NCBI GenBank assembly: GCA_024398615.1
Contig: JAKSIU010000023.1
Location: forward strand, 1-44,122
Reading direction: 5' to 3'
DNA: 44,122 bases
Source: Bacteroidaceae bacterium
Lineage (GTDB): Bacteria; Bacteroidota; Bacteroidia; Bacteroidales; Bacteroidaceae
Shown: positions 1 through 7,623 of the stretch, piece after piece
Numbering within the stretch: position 1 is the first letter of the stretch
Layout of the letters: every line of letters begins with the position of its first letter
The notes under the pieces: model-generated
Told to the model about the DNA's origin: nothing
The model's database searches: none
Seen by the model: only the letters and a program-made list of their open reading frames with translations
Position numbers and translations under genes: made by a program

Positions 1-28
1 TTGCTTATCGTATGTCATAGGTTATTGC

Positions 29-70
29 CTATGGCTGGGGTACCTGAGCAGTTACTGAAATTTTTCTCAT
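29..70 (-). pseudogene. 5' stub of a lost lipoprotein-type gene
   Basis: A minus-strand ATG at 70 opens a 13-codon frame (MRKISVTAQVPQP) that stops at 29-31. Directly upstream lies a 51-bp sequence identical to the one that precedes the intact propeller gene starting at 1187. I infer that this is the beginning of a further tandem paralogue whose body has been lost. An inverted repeat CATAGG-N6-CCTATG (17-34) lies just beyond the stop. The window ends too close to judge further. Confidence 0.3.
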
Positions 71-121
71 ATCAATAGTTCGTTAAAAAGTTTATAAATA
101 TATAGTTATCAACAAATTACA
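71..121. repeat. 51-bp direct repeat, copy 1
   Basis: Identical over 51 bases to 1186-1236, starting ATCAATAGTTCG and ending CAAATTACA. Both copies end directly at a minus-strand ATG (70 and 1187), so the repeat is a duplicated 5' leader or promoter of tandem paralogues rather than a random repeat. Confidence 0.9.
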
Positions 122-167
122 ACTGGTAAAAAGAATAATATAAATCGAATACTTGAGCTCATATAGC

Positions 168-1187
168 TTAGAGGTAATATTTATAGACATTGTCATTAAT
201 GTCCCTTGCAATCATTATTTTGTCATTTGAATCAACAGATAATCTACAAATAGATTCGTTAACACATATTTTTTTATAGAAACATCCATCCCAAGTAAAT
301 ACATGTATCTCCATCGGTTTTTCAACCTCATAAGATTCATTATAAGTTTGATTCATATATAATGCATAAACAAAATTATCTGATGCTGCTATGTCGCAAT
401 AATAAACCATCTTTTTATCATCGTTTTTATCGGGGTATGTAGGTTCCTGATATAGAGAGCATGATGACCTCTGTCCGCTTTCCAGTGAAAGGAAATTAAC
501 CTGATTCATACGGCTCATAGCTAATGCAATTATTTGCTTTTCACTATTTGCTTTCATAAAACTACGATACTTGCTGAATGGATTGTTTGTCGGTTTATAT
601 AACTCTATTTGTTTGTTGTTTTTTCTATTATCAATAGATCTTATTACTAGTTCATAGTTATCAAGAGTTTCTTGCTCAAACACCATTAAAGAGTCTTTTA
701 TTACTGATGCATTTAGCACTCTTTGTGAGGTTGGTTTTTTGTTTGATACAATACATTGATTGGATTCAATTGAGGATTGTATATCAATAAATTTTATTGC
801 TGCAGAATTTACATCATTAACAACAATAGTCTTAAAATCATATTGTCCGCACAGGCCCGTTCCATCAGAGAATTCATTTTCAGCACGACCTATTTTGCCA
901 AATGCGCTTATTTTATTTCCACATAAATCAAATATGTTGAATATAAATGTGCTTTGTTCAAGACATTCAACAAGAATTAAATTATTAAACAGCAGTATAT
1001 CATCTATTGATAATAACAAAGTGTCACTGGAAAGAACCTTTACAGCATTAATTGTATCTCCCTTTATTTCATTCTTAATACAATTATTCTTTGTGAGGAA
1101 AATATTGCTTTCCGTTCCATTGCATGAAGTAAATAAGAATACAATGGCAAATAGCAGTGGGACGATTTTATTCATAAGTCTTTTCAT
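168..1187 (-). CDS. 6-bladed beta-propeller lipoprotein
   Basis: About 339 aa. The N-terminus has a basic start, a hydrophobic stretch (IVPLLFAIVFLF) and a lipobox TSC-N, so it is probably a lipoprotein of the outer or inner membrane. The body resembles the NHL/6-bladed beta-propeller family common in Bacteroidales, with an IGRA-type glycine turn after the first strands. The ligand is unknown. ATG 1187 is preferred: the in-frame codon at 1190 is TTG, and ATG 1175 is a weaker alternative. The gene is very AT-rich and is the last of three propeller genes on this strand. Its 5' end abuts the second copy of the 51-bp repeat, pointing to gene duplication. Confidence 0.7.
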   Translation of the reverse strand: MKRLMNKIVPLLFAIVFLFTSCNGTESNIFLTKNNCIKNEIKGDTINAVKVLSSDTLLLSIDDILLFNNLILVECLEQSTFIFNIFDLCGNKISAFGKIGRAENEFSDGTGLCGQYDFKTIVVNDVNSAAIKFIDIQSSIESNQCIVSNKKPTSQRVLNASVIKDSLMVFEQETLDNYELVIRSIDNRKNNKQIELYKPTNNPFSKYRSFMKANSEKQIIALAMSRMNQVNFLSLESGQRSSCSLYQEPTYPDKNDDKKMVYYCDIAASDNFVYALYMNQTYNESYEVEKPMEIHVFTWDGCFYKKICVNESICRLSVDSNDKIMIARDINDNVYKYYL

Positions 1188-1236
1188 CAATAGTTCGTTA
1201 AAAAGTTTATAAATATATAGTTATCAACAAATTACA
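1186..1236. repeat. 51-bp direct repeat, copy 2 (leader of propeller gene)
   Basis: Perfect copy of 71-121. It overlaps the first bases of the propeller gene starting at 1187 and reads as its AT-rich leader on the minus strand. No clean TAnnTTTG box is visible inside it, so any promoter assignment is tentative. Confidence 0.9.
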
Positions 1237-1308
1237 TTTCAAATAGTCCGCTTTCGTCACTTCAACAGACAACTTTTTGGGACACTATCTGCATAGCCGC
1301 ATATTCTT

Positions 1309-2418
1309 TTAATTTAAAAAGGTTGGATTTAAATGTATTCTCACAATAATAATATTGTCATCATTTCTTACATTTTTTAATCGGCTATATGTGGAATAAT
1401 TACTTGATGGATTATCAAAAGAGTCTGGAATAAGGAACTGTGGGCTCATCAAGGTATAAAAATCATAACCATTTGATGCCACAGGGGCAACCATTTGTTC
1501 TTCCACATTTTTGGCGATTCTCAACCATTCTTTTAAATCAAGAATTATCGCTTTATGATTATTCGTGTTAATATATCCATAATGTCTAGTATTGTTGATT
1601 GAATAATTGAAATATAAAATGTCATCAGCTAAAAATGTATCACCGAAAAAAGAAGCTTTTTCATCAAATAAATTCCTATCAATGCCCTTTCTAATCTGTT
1701 TTTCAGAAAACCCATCATCTCCTAAATTAAATGATAAGTAATCATTTAGTTTTCCATCAACTAATTCGAATACTTTATATCTGTAAGGATCACAATATAA
1801 AAGATGATTTCCAGAGGAAAGAAGAGGATTCTCAATCAATAAGGTAGCCTCTCTTTTTTTAGAACTTCTTAAAATCTTCTTTTTTTGATAATCTTTAGAG
1901 TAGCAGTATAATTTGACTCCATCACTTATATCATAACAATAGACATAACCGTCTTTTACCACAGTTTGAATACATGGAGCTGGCAGTCTTTTTGAATCAA
2001 TGAAAGATCCATCGTCCGCATTGTATTTATATAATACAGACTGGTCAAACACATAAATATTGCCACAGTCATAACAAATATTTACTATTTTATTGTATTC
2101 TCCGTGTCCACGGCCTTTTCTTCCTATATTAAATAAAAAATCTCCATTTTCTGAAAAACATTTAACTGCATTTTCATCACACAAATAAAATCTGCTATTT
2201 ACAACCAATAATTGTTTTGTGTTACCAAGTAAACTTTCTGAAGTTGTCTCAAGAGGAACGAATTCAAGTGAATCAACTATCGCTGAATACTTGTTATTTG
2301 CCAATACAATCTCATTGTCAATTTTTGACAATGAGATTGTGTTATTTGATTTTTCGCTTTGTTTACAACTTGCGATAAAACTCGCAATCAAAAACACAAA
2401 CAATAGAATTTTTCTCAT
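1309..2418 (-). CDS. 6-bladed beta-propeller lipoprotein
   Basis: About 369 aa from ATG 2418 (MRKILLFVFLIASFIASC). The lipobox IAS-C directly follows the hydrophobic core, which is why this start is preferred over ATG 2442. The mature part begins with a polar linker. It continues with the family-typical VPLETT motif, a GNTKQ strand and a GRKGRGHGEY turn, as in 6-bladed beta-propeller proteins of gut Bacteroidales. The protein probably faces the periplasm or cell surface. Function and ligand are unknown. Just after the signal peptide the gene contains a perfect 16-bp inverted repeat (2306-2340). It lies in the same orientation as the neighbouring propeller genes but is separated from them by about 120 bp on each side. 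Confidence 0.75.
   Translation of the reverse strand: MRKILLFVFLIASFIASCKQSEKSNNTISLSKIDNEIVLANNKYSAIVDSLEFVPLETTSESLLGNTKQLLVVNSRFYLCDENAVKCFSENGDFLFNIGRKGRGHGEYNKIVNICYDCGNIYVFDQSVLYKYNADDGSFIDSKRLPAPCIQTVVKDGYVYCYDISDGVKLYCYSKDYQKKKILRSSKKREATLLIENPLLSSGNHLLYCDPYRYKVFELVDGKLNDYLSFNLGDDGFSEKQIRKGIDRNLFDEKASFFGDTFLADDILYFNYSINNTRHYGYINTNNHKAIILDLKEWLRIAKNVEEQMVAPVASNGYDFYTLMSPQFLIPDSFDNPSSNYSTYSRLKNVRNDDNIIIVRIHLNPTFLN
2306..2340 (-). repeat. Perfect 16-bp inverted repeat inside propeller gene
   Basis: ACAATCTCATTGTCAA (2306-2321), a TTT spacer, then its exact reverse complement (2325-2340). It lies in the coding region about 25-35 codons after the start, immediately downstream of the signal peptide. 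In mRNA it would form a 16-bp hairpin with a 3-nt loop. Such a perfect hairpin is unusual within a coding sequence. Confidence 0.9.
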
Positions 2419-2545
2419 CTTGATATTAATTAAGTTAAACATAAATCAAAAATAATATCTTAGTACAACCTAAACAATTAAACACTAAAATGATAACAAA
2501 TACCATGTATTTAACAAGACCTTTTATCAAATGCATAATTAGATA

Positions 2546-3715
2546 CTATCTAAGTGTAATTTTCAATAAAACAGGATTGGAATCAGGTTGAATATCGTCA
2601 ATGAATCTAGAAGCTATGAACCAAGGAATTGATGTTATAATTTGATTGTTCATGCTTGAATGAAAATCAATGAATAATTTTAAATCGTCCAGTTTAATCC
2701 AATAACCGGTCCTATCGTCGGATATCTTATACAAAGGTTGTGATATTCCCTTTCTCCAAATAACATTTGTAACACGGTTGCCATAATAAAAACAATCAAA
2801 AATATAGTTCTCTGATTCAAATGGATAAAAAACATCTTGATAATAATATTTAGCTTTCTTCTTTTCCCTATCTGCATCATTAGATAATAACGGCTTTTGT
2901 TTTTCCGGTATATTAATTACAAAGGCTGGTTTAATTAAATCTTTACCACTTAAAGAAAATACCGTATCATTCAACATATCTCTGTATAATGCTCCATAAG
3001 GAGATCTAGTTAATGCTGAGATAATAACTGGCCCCTCTCTTCTTTCCACATAACGTTTTTTGTCATCTGAATAAGTTTTTAATAATTTCATATTTGAGTC
3101 AAAAAAAAGCATAAAAGGATGAAGTTTGTTTCCTTTATTATCGACACCATTAAGACACGCAATACTACCATCTGGTAGTGGAGCTAATTTACTTACCACA
3201 ACACTACCATCAGTCGATTCATAAGGCCGACAATGGGTAATATTTCCCGTTTCTACGTTACAAATAAGTATCTTATCAAAACCTAATATCAATATCTCAT
3301 TTGTTGATTGATTACAAAAGGAATTAATGGTTTGTGCTATTTCGTTCGGCCCTCTTCCTATGTTGTAAAGATTACGAATAAATTTACCATCTTGACCAAA
3401 TACTGCGATTCGAAAATTTAACATGTTCCGACCATGTTTCACTATAATATAATCATTCATTGATTCTATATCTAGCACCATGTCTACCAATGAATTTTCA
3501 TTGGTTTCCAAGGGAATCAAATGAAATGATTTTATAATATTGGTTGTAGAAAGTGTATCTATAGATGAAACACCTTCTAAGTCATACACTAAAAATTGTG
3601 AATCATCTTCATTCAACGTACTCACTTCTAATGGTATATTTTCAGATGATTGTTTTTTATTTTGACAGGACAGTAAAAATAAAGAAATGCAAAACAGAAA
3701 AGAAGGCCTTCTCAT
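2546..3715 (-). CDS. 6-bladed beta-propeller lipoprotein
   Basis: About 389 aa from ATG 3715, where MRRPSFLFCISLFLLSC gives a short lipoprotein signal ending LLS-C. The in-frame ATG at 3766 would add 17 residues. It overlaps the repressor stop as ATGA, so translational coupling from that start is possible. Family features are the SFHLIPLET segment, a GQDGKFIRNL strand and a GRGPNEI turn, as in other propeller lipoproteins here. It is directly downstream of the BlaI-like repressor and probably co-transcribed with it. Substrate or partner is unknown. Confidence 0.75.
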   Translation of the reverse strand: MRRPSFLFCISLFLLSCQNKKQSSENIPLEVSTLNEDDSQFLVYDLEGVSSIDTLSTTNIIKSFHLIPLETNENSLVDMVLDIESMNDYIIVKHGRNMLNFRIAVFGQDGKFIRNLYNIGRGPNEIAQTINSFCNQSTNEILILGFDKILICNVETGNITHCRPYESTDGSVVVSKLAPLPDGSIACLNGVDNKGNKLHPFMLFFDSNMKLLKTYSDDKKRYVERREGPVIISALTRSPYGALYRDMLNDTVFSLSGKDLIKPAFVINIPEKQKPLLSNDADREKKKAKYYYQDVFYPFESENYIFDCFYYGNRVTNVIWRKGISQPLYKISDDRTGYWIKLDDLKLFIDFHSSMNNQIITSIPWFIASRFIDDIQPDSNPVLLKITLR

Positions 3716-3762
3716 AATCGTATTTTTTGATAAAACGACCGAAATGTGATGACTGAATAAAT

Positions 3763-4125
3763 TCATTCAGCTCCTTTTTCAATCAGGTCTATCAGTTCCT
3801 TCAGTTCATCAACAGTTATTTTTTCGTCATGGACAAGACATGATACCAGACTCTTGTATGAGCTGCCAAAGTTCCTGCTGACTATGTTCTCGACACTCAT
3901 CTGACCGCAGTCCTGACGTTCTATTGCCGGATAGTACTGGAAGGAACCGCCAAAGCCCCTGTGGGTCAGGTAGCCCTTGGCTTCAAGCGAGCGCACGTAT
4001 GTTGACAGTGTGTTGATGTGCGGTTTTGGTTCAGAATAAAACTCCAGAAGGTCCTTTACAAACATCGGTCCGTTCTGCCAGAACAGGTTCAAAACAGTTT
4101 CTTCTTTCTTCGTGATTTTCTCCAT
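3763..4125 (-). CDS. BlaI/MecI-family transcriptional repressor
   Basis: About 120 aa from ATG 4125 (MEKITKKEETVLNLFW). The upstream in-frame Met at 4188 would add a cysteine-rich tail not typical of the family. The winged-helix core runs from about residue 5 to 75, with a recognition-helix region around NTLSTYVRSLEAKGYL and a wing with THRGFGG. The C-terminal half is the usual helical dimerisation part. Known relatives pair with a BlaR1/M56 metalloprotease sensor that cleaves them. No such gene is adjacent here. Instead, propeller lipoproteins follow immediately, so the signal input is unclear. The long leader (4126-4280) contains several dyads that could be autoregulatory operators. Confidence 0.85.
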   Translation of the reverse strand: MEKITKKEETVLNLFWQNGPMFVKDLLEFYSEPKPHINTLSTYVRSLEAKGYLTHRGFGGSFQYYPAIERQDCGQMSVENIVSRNFGSSYKSLVSCLVHDEKITVDELKELIDLIEKGAE

Positions 4126-4189
4126 CTGAATTGATATCAATAGTTTTGTCCGACAAAGGAAACATATTATTCTGATAGCAGCAAGCAAT

Positions 4190-4228
4190 AACGAGAAAAT
4201 CTCGTTTATTAAAACGAAAATATTTCGT
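4190..4228. promoter_or_regulatory. Two related 15-bp dyads upstream of the BlaI-like gene
   Basis: ACGAGA-N3-TCTCGT (4191-4205; extends to 17 bp at 4190-4206) and ACGAAA-N3-TTTCGT (4214-4228) fit ACGARA-N3-TYTCGT, with centres 23 bp apart, about two helical turns. They lie in the leader of the repressor gene and are good candidates for its own operator. A classic TACA-N-TGTA BlaI box was not found. Confidence 0.55.
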
Positions 4229-4258
4229 CTTATTCATCGGCAACCATCAGGCTGCCAT

Positions 4259-4287
4259 ATAAATTGCAATTTATCGTTACAAAGATA
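4259..4287 (-). promoter_or_regulatory. Perfect 16-bp palindrome and -7 box of the repressor gene
   Basis: ATAAATTGCAATTTAT (4259-4274) is a perfect palindrome. Immediately upstream on the minus strand lies TATCTTTG (4280-4287), a good Bacteroidales -7 box, which would place the start of transcription on the palindrome. No correctly spaced TTTG -33 box is evident. Confidence 0.5.
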
Positions 4288-4374
4288 ACCGACTTTTCAA
4301 AACGCCGGCCACACCCTTACGCCATATATCTCAAAATCTCCTTCCCCAAAGCAACACTGTATCAGTATTTTTAT

Positions 4375-4382
4375 TACATTTG
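4375..4382 (+). promoter_or_regulatory. Possible -7 box for the rightward element operon
   Basis: TACATTTG matches TAnnTTTG on the plus strand and would start transcription near 4389, giving a leader of about 235 nt before the gene at 4624. The -33 region lacks a TTTG. Confidence 0.4.
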
Positions 4383-4414
4383 TAGTGGGTTTCGGCAGCT
4401 GCCGCATATCAGCT

Positions 4415-4627
4415 ATGTACACGCACGTGAATATGAGAGCAATGTCCCGAACCCAGTCCGGCCTTCACACAGGCCCAGCCGGTCACATCGCCGTATCCCG
4501 TGCGAACAGAGATAAAACCTCCAAGGTGTCCCGGCCAAAACAAGCAGCTTACCGATTCCCACAAACAGGGCCGGGCATCCTTGGCGGAACACCCGTCAGC
4601 CAACCCGTAACCCCTGAGACATTATGA
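4415..4627 (+). CDS. Candidate small basic protein coupled to next gene
   Basis: An open frame of about 70 aa starts at ATG 4415 (ATG 4433 also possible) in the otherwise empty leader of the rightward operon. Its TGA stop overlaps the ATG of the next gene as ATGA (4624-4627), the arrangement of translationally coupled genes. The product would be basic and rich in S, R, P and T, with no recognised domain. High G+C makes chance open frames common here, so it may not be a gene. Confidence 0.3.
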   Translation: MYTHVNMRAMSRTQSGLHTGPAGHIAVSRANRDKTSKVSRPKQAAYRFPQTGPGILGGTPVSQPVTPETL

Positions 4628-5322
4628 AAGCACGCCCATCCATAGCCTTCGACAAGTTCTCCGGCACCGCCAAGGAAGTGACAGCCCGCGACACCAAGAA
4701 CGGCACCGTCCTCTCCGTCCGCGCCAAGCAGAGCCAGGTATCCACCCCTGCACAGAAGAACATCCGCGCCATGCTCACGAACACAGGCCGCACGTACAGG
4801 AAGCTCTCTGACGAGCAGCAGCGTGCCTGGAGCCTCTTCGCCAAAGACATCCGCAGCAACCGTCCTAACACCCTTCCCGGACAGGACACCCGCCTTACCG
4901 GGTGCAGCGTCTTCATGCGCCACAACTGCAACCGCGCCCTTCTCGGCCTCAGTCCCATCAAGTGGCCGCCCGAAGAGACCGTCGCCGTCCCCGACTTCTC
5001 CTTCGGCAATGTCACCGTCACACCCGCACTCATCGAGTTCACAGGCATCGCCACACACAGCAGCGGCCTGCGCCTGTGCGTCACCATGACACGGGGCATC
5101 AGCCGCGGTGTCAGCCAGGGATGGGGCAAGGCCGTAATCATCGACCCCGGCTTCATCCCCGACCGTGGTGTGGCCGATGTCACACGCATCTACGCCTCCG
5201 TCCTCGGCGTCACACCCGTCGTTGGCGAGAAATACTTCATCACCGCCTACTGGATTGACCGTGCCACAGGCTTCGCCGGACAGCGCACGCTCTGCAGCCG
5301 CGAATGCGTCGCCGCAGTCTGA
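4624..5322 (+). CDS. Unknown protein, PSIAFD paralogue 1
   Basis: 232 aa, high G+C. I do not recognise a named function. The first ~110 residues match the next two genes: PSIAFD, a SGTAK.VTA motif, a basic stretch, then LSDEQQRAW followed by a Leu/Arg-rich region. The C-terminal half is divergent and probably beta-rich. There is no signal peptide or membrane segment. Its place upstream of a holin-like and a spanin-like gene suggests a structural or late protein of a phage-like element. This is inferred from context only. It is the most divergent of the three copies: the YLRNR and NLYQRLNFW motifs of the others are replaced. Confidence 0.75.
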   Translation: MKARPSIAFDKFSGTAKEVTARDTKNGTVLSVRAKQSQVSTPAQKNIRAMLTNTGRTYRKLSDEQQRAWSLFAKDIRSNRPNTLPGQDTRLTGCSVFMRHNCNRALLGLSPIKWPPEETVAVPDFSFGNVTVTPALIEFTGIATHSSGLRLCVTMTRGISRGVSQGWGKAVIIDPGFIPDRGVADVTRIYASVLGVTPVVGEKYFITAYWIDRATGFAGQRTLCSRECVAAV

Positions 5323-5432
5323 CACGCGCACGGCAGCACAGCCGCGCACCCCTACCTTTCGGATAGTCACCGGTACCTATCATAAACACCTGTTTCATTA
5401 ACCTATTTACAAACCAACAAAACCTTATCAGT

Positions 5433-6140
5433 ATGAAGTACACACCTTCAATCGCATTCGATGAGATGAGCGGCTCCGCCAAGGGCGTGACTGCCGCCAA
5501 GTCACGTGGCCGCAAGTACCTGCGTAACCGTGGTTACGGAGGACGTTCGCGCACAAGTTACCAATCCACCGTGAAGAGCATCTTCAAGGAGCTCGGCCAG
5601 AGCTGGCGCGGACTCTCTTCCGAACAGATTCTCGCATGGAACAACCTCGCCCAGAGTCAGGCGGGACGCTCCGTGCTCGGAACCTCATCCAAGATTTCCG
5701 GTCTCAACCTCTACCAGCGTCTGAACTTCTGGATCATCCGCTGCGGAGGCACGGCACTGGCCAATCCGCCTATCCTGTCCGGAGTCGAGGCACCCGCCCA
5801 GGCGACCGTTGTCCTCTCTGCGACGGCCTTCACCTTCACACTGGCATCCATCCCCTCCAGCGTGTCCAACCTGAAGCTCGTCATCCAGGCATCAGCACCA
5901 CAGAGCGGCGGCATCAGCAATGCCTTCGCCAAGGCCAGCTCGTTCTCCGAGCCGATGAGCGTCGTCAGCACCGCCATCAGCCTCAAGTCCGACTACGATG
6001 CCAAGAACGGTGCGCCTACCAGCGCAGCCCCGAAGGTCTTCCTGCGCTATTTCTACGTCAATACCGCCACAGGCGAGAAGTCCGGCGATATGCTCGTCGA
6101 GGCACGTCTGACAACGACCACCCAGGAAGAGGAGGATTGA
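5433..6140 (+). CDS. Unknown protein, PSIAFD paralogue 2
   Basis: 235 aa. The N-terminal half has PSIAFDEMSGSAKGVTA, YLRNR, a Gly/Arg-rich turn, LSSEQILAWNNLAQ, GRSVLG and NLYQRLNFW..RCGG. All of these recur almost unchanged in the next gene. The C-terminal half is a beta-rich region ending in VNTATGEKSG and an acidic tail. It follows a 110-nt gap after paralogue 1, and paralogue 3 starts 5 bases after its stop, so the two are surely co-translated. No signal peptide. Function unknown. The DNA-like basic N-terminal part might bind nucleic acid or act as an assembly region. Confidence 0.8.
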   Translation: MKYTPSIAFDEMSGSAKGVTAAKSRGRKYLRNRGYGGRSRTSYQSTVKSIFKELGQSWRGLSSEQILAWNNLAQSQAGRSVLGTSSKISGLNLYQRLNFWIIRCGGTALANPPILSGVEAPAQATVVLSATAFTFTLASIPSSVSNLKLVIQASAPQSGGISNAFAKASSFSEPMSVVSTAISLKSDYDAKNGAPTSAAPKVFLRYFYVNTATGEKSGDMLVEARLTTTTQEEED

Positions 6141-6144
6141 TGCC

Positions 6145-7266
6145 ATGAAATGCAAGCCATCCATCGCTTTTGACGCAATGTCGGGCTCGGCCAGGGAGGT
6201 GACAGCCGCCAGAACAAGCAGCGGCACCTATCTCCGTAACCGCAGCCACGGCTGCGCGTCGCGCACGCCGCAACAGGCAGAGGTGCGCCGCATCTTCCGC
6301 CAGCTCTCCGCTTCGTGGAGGCAGCTGACCGGACAGCAGATAATGGCGTGGAACACCGTGGCAGAGACACAGTCAGGCCGTCGCGTACTCGGTCAGGCAG
6401 CACAGATTACCGGAGCCAACCTCTACCAGCGTCTCAACTTCTGGGTCGTGCGCTGCGGAGGGACACCACTCAGCACCCCACCGGAGCTGAAGGGTGTCGT
6501 GGCTCCGCCCCGGGCATCGCTCTATATCAGCGACACAATGATCCGTCTGGGGCTGTCCTCCGTCCGTCAGTCGGGTCTGAAGGTCGTACTGATGGCAACA
6601 GCCCCTCAGAGCAGGGGCATCACCACCTCCGCAGGTCGTGGCGCCATCATCTACGGTCCGACCGACCCCATCAGCGGCTACGTCAACCTGACACCGGAAT
6701 ACACCGCCCGCTACGGTGCGCCCGATGCCGCACGTCCGCAGATCTTCGCCCGCCTGTTCCTGGTCAATCCCGCCACAGGAGAGCGTTCGTCCGAGATCAG
6801 CCTGAATGCCGCCCTCATCCCGAGACCCACGGGCAAGCTCGCCCTCAACCTCTCGGCCGATGACGACACCCACGGCACCGTTTCGCCTGCCGGCACCACC
6901 TACTACGACTACAATGAAACCGTCCGCATCGAGGCCACACCCGCCGAGGGCTACGTCTTCTACCGCTGGTCCGACTACATGCCGATGAACCCGCGCACCA
7001 TGATGATGCGCTCCGACCAGACCATCAGGGCCATCTTCGGCGAAGACCGCTTCTTCGAGGTCAAGACCTTCGTCAGCCCGACAGGAACCGGCACCGTGAC
7101 AGGCGCAGGAAGCTACCACTTCGGTGAGGAAGCCTGCGTCATAGCCGAACCAGCCGACGGCTACCGCTTCGTCCAGTGGAACGACGGAGACACCGAACCG
7201 GAACGCTACTTCGATGTCACCCAAGATGTCGAGCTCACCGCCACCTTCGAACCGGATGAACCCTAA
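6145..7266 (+). CDS. PSIAFD paralogue 3 with two C-terminal InlB-type B-repeats
   Basis: 373 aa. Residues 1-230 match paralogue 2 along their length (PSIAFDAMSGSAREVTA, YLRNR, LTGQQIMAWN, GRRVLG, NLYQRLNFW, then VNPATGERSSE). Residues ~233-300 and ~303-370 are two divergent InlB/Listeria-Bacteroides B-repeat domains, each with a HGTVSPAG or TGTVTGAG turn followed by EGYVFYRWSD or DGYRFVQWND. Such repeats are known in cell-surface and phage-tail adhesins. The fusion suggests that this member is exposed and may bind a surface. It lacks a signal peptide, as expected for a virion-like protein. The holin-like gene follows after 12 nt. Confidence 0.8.
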   Translation: MKCKPSIAFDAMSGSAREVTAARTSSGTYLRNRSHGCASRTPQQAEVRRIFRQLSASWRQLTGQQIMAWNTVAETQSGRRVLGQAAQITGANLYQRLNFWVVRCGGTPLSTPPELKGVVAPPRASLYISDTMIRLGLSSVRQSGLKVVLMATAPQSRGITTSAGRGAIIYGPTDPISGYVNLTPEYTARYGAPDAARPQIFARLFLVNPATGERSSEISLNAALIPRPTGKLALNLSADDDTHGTVSPAGTTYYDYNETVRIEATPAEGYVFYRWSDYMPMNPRTMMMRSDQTIRAIFGEDRFFEVKTFVSPTGTGTVTGAGSYHFGEEACVIAEPADGYRFVQWNDGDTEPERYFDVTQDVELTATFEPDEP

Positions 7267-7278
7267 CCCGGAAATCCT

Positions 7279-7587
7279 ATGTCCAGAATGACACAGCGGG
7301 AGCTCACACGACTCCAGGGCGCAATGGCCATAGCCAGCTTCACCGCCGGCGTGGCCATCGCCTGCGCCTGTCTCTTCCTCATCCCGCCTCCCGGCGAAAT
7401 CTCCAACTCCGCCATAAGCATAGTCAGCGAACTCCTCGTCCTTGCCGGTGCCATCCTCGGTGTCAAGACCACCTACGATGCCAAATTCATCAAACTCGAA
7501 TCCGACCTCCAGCGCAAAGCCGACAAACCCGAACAATCCGCATCCGACCATTCCTCCGCATCCGGCCAATCCGACAGCGACGAATGA
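7279..7587 (+). CDS. Holin-like small membrane protein
   Basis: 102 aa with two predicted membrane helices (about residues 14-36 and 44-62) joined by a short loop with PPPGEI, then a polar, charged tail rich in Ser and Asp. This layout, including the P-P-x-G-E-I loop and GAILGV in helix 2, resembles holins of Bacteroidales phages. The likely role is permeabilising the inner membrane for lysis. It lies between the PSIAFD paralogues and a spanin-like lipoprotein, which supports a lysis cassette. No endolysin is seen in the element. Confidence 0.6.
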   Translation: MSRMTQRELTRLQGAMAIASFTAGVAIACACLFLIPPPGEISNSAISIVSELLVLAGAILGVKTTYDAKFIKLESDLQRKADKPEQSASDHSSASGQSDSDE

Positions 7588-7623
7588 TGCCCCATTCAAA
7601 CAAGACATTCCATCCGACAAACA

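Noticed and set aside
4126-4290. Classic BlaI/MecI operator (TACA-N-TGTA)
   Set aside because: No such site could be read in the leader. The dyads present have other sequences.
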